Positions 5,589-5,985 of a DNA stretch of 5,985 bases are shown here, piece by piece; position 1 is the stretch's first letter; each line of letters opens with the position of its first letter. This DNA comes from Bacteroidales bacterium UBA1182. GTDB taxonomy: Bacteria; Bacteroidota; Bacteroidia; Bacteroidales; Bacteroidaceae. The notes under the pieces were generated by a model. It was not told the origin of the DNA and searched no databases. It saw only the letters and a program-made list of their open reading frames with translations. The DNA lies in assembly GCA_002310015.1 (NCBI GenBank), contig DBYQ01000011.1, positions 58,403 through 64,387 on the forward strand, in the 5' to 3' direction. The position numbers were made by a program, and so were the translations under genes.

Positions 5589-5606
5589 ATACTCAATAGT
5601 GAGTAT
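5589..5606. promoter_or_regulatory. Palindromic operator candidate (7-4-7), NarL-like
   Basis: ATACTCA and TGAGTAT form a perfect 7-base inverted repeat around ATAG. The inner 16 bases, TACTCAATAGTGAGTA, match the NarL/NarP 7-2-7 consensus TACYYMT-NN-AKRRGTA at 14 of 16 positions. The centre lies roughly 40-45 bases upstream of the expected start of the regulator gene, a usual activator position. Because the regulator has a NarL/LuxR-type DNA-binding domain, self-regulation is plausible. The palindrome is observed; the binding protein is inferred. Confidence 0.5.
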
Positions 5607-5643
5607 TCGGATGTAATGGCACGGTAGGTACAGCCCCTTTGTG

Positions 5644-5985
5644 CTATGCGTATGAGTGCATACCTCCAAGAATAAGGTTTACACCGAAGTATGTAATAAG
5701 GACAGTCAGGAAAGCGGCAATGGCGTAGGCGTGGAAGAATTTGGGGCGGGCAAAACGGGACAACGTGCCGGAGTGCAGCATGAATGCATATACCAGCATG
5801 GTTATTAGCGCCCAGGTCTCTTTAGGATCCCAAGACCAGTAGCTTCCCCATGAGATATTGGCCCATACTGCTCCCAGGAATATTCCAGTGGTAAGAATGA
5901 ATACTGCCGGGTATAGTATCACCAGACTTATGTCACGCAGCATGGCTGATTCGTTGGCTGGCATGAGCAGGCCCATGATTCCGGT
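5644..5985 (-). CDS. Cytochrome c biogenesis protein CcsA/ResC family, C-terminal fragment
   Basis: The frame is open to the window edge: three codons (Thr-Gly-Ile) precede the first visible Met, so that Met is internal and the true start lies outside. The 113 visible residues show three hydrophobic, probably transmembrane, segments at about 20-40, 57-70 and 86-106. Between the first two lies WGSYWSWDPKETW (46-58), the tryptophan-rich WWD haem-handling motif of CcsA/CcmC/CcmF proteins. Histidines at 71, 85 and 110 (in the closing GGMHSYA) are typical of haem-ligand positions in this family. With CcsB/ResB it attaches haem to apocytochromes c on the outer face of the cytoplasmic membrane. In Bacteroides such genes commonly sit with the nitrite reductase genes nrfHA; none are visible here. 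In some bacteria the family is fused to ResB, which cannot be judged from this fragment. Confidence 0.92.
   Translation of the reverse strand, partial: TGIMGLLMPANESAMLRDISLVILYPAVFILTTGIFLGAVWANISWGSYWSWDPKETWALITMLVYAFMLHSGTLSRFARPKFFHAYAIAAFLTVLITYFGVNLILGGMHSYA

Noticed and set aside
5607..5643. Possible terminator after the ccsA-type gene
   Set aside because: Only 3-4 base stems can be drawn around GGGGC/GTGCC and no T-run follows.
5644..5976. Met at 5976 as a true start of the ccsA-type gene
   Set aside because: The frame continues upstream to the window edge without a stop, and the family is much longer than 110 residues.

Overview
The window looks like a piece of a Bacteroidales (Bacteroidota) chromosome. 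Three things point there: two promoter-like boxes of the phylum's TAnnTTTG type, A-rich stretches instead of Shine-Dalgarno sites before the start codons, and gene families of the anaerobic gut Bacteroidales kind. All real genes lie on the minus strand, so transcription runs from high to low coordinates. No tRNA, rRNA, CRISPR array or mobile element is visible, and no intergenic stretch exceeds 300 bases.

Right side (5985 to 4590): the C-terminal end of a CcsA/ResC-type cytochrome c haem-ligation protein, cut by the window edge. After a 112-bp gap comes a 313-residue regulator that joins a Ric/hemerythrin-like di-iron domain to a LuxR/NarL-type DNA-binding domain. The gap holds a promoter -7 box and an 18-bp palindrome whose core fits 14 of 16 positions of the NarL 7-2-7 operator. 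Together these suggest a di-iron sensor of NO, oxygen or redox state beside a c-type cytochrome (possibly nitrite reductase) locus. That link is inference.

Centre (4495 to 4330): a promoter, then a 19-codon leader peptide MKAINAYYFYFWFTRQYAG with seven aromatic codons in a row, then mutually exclusive RNA helices ending in a strong intrinsic terminator. This is a complete classical transcription attenuator, sensing Tyr, Phe and Trp, and it is the most striking element of the window. The leader ORF is too short for ordinary gene finders.

Left side (4291 to 1): a tightly packed aromatic amino acid operon controlled by that leader: DAHP synthase (aroF), prephenate dehydrogenase (tyrA), 3-dehydroquinate synthase (aroB), EPSP synthase (aroA), and the first 16 codons of what looks like an AroQ-type chorismate mutase. 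These are shikimate pathway steps 1, 2 and 6, plus chorismate mutase and the tyrosine branch. Short tandem repeats built on TTGGC occupy the two longer gaps of the operon. Charged Tyr, Phe and Trp tRNA levels would set operon transcription, and the DAHP synthase carries the N-terminal domain used for feedback inhibition in its family, so flux is probably controlled at two levels.
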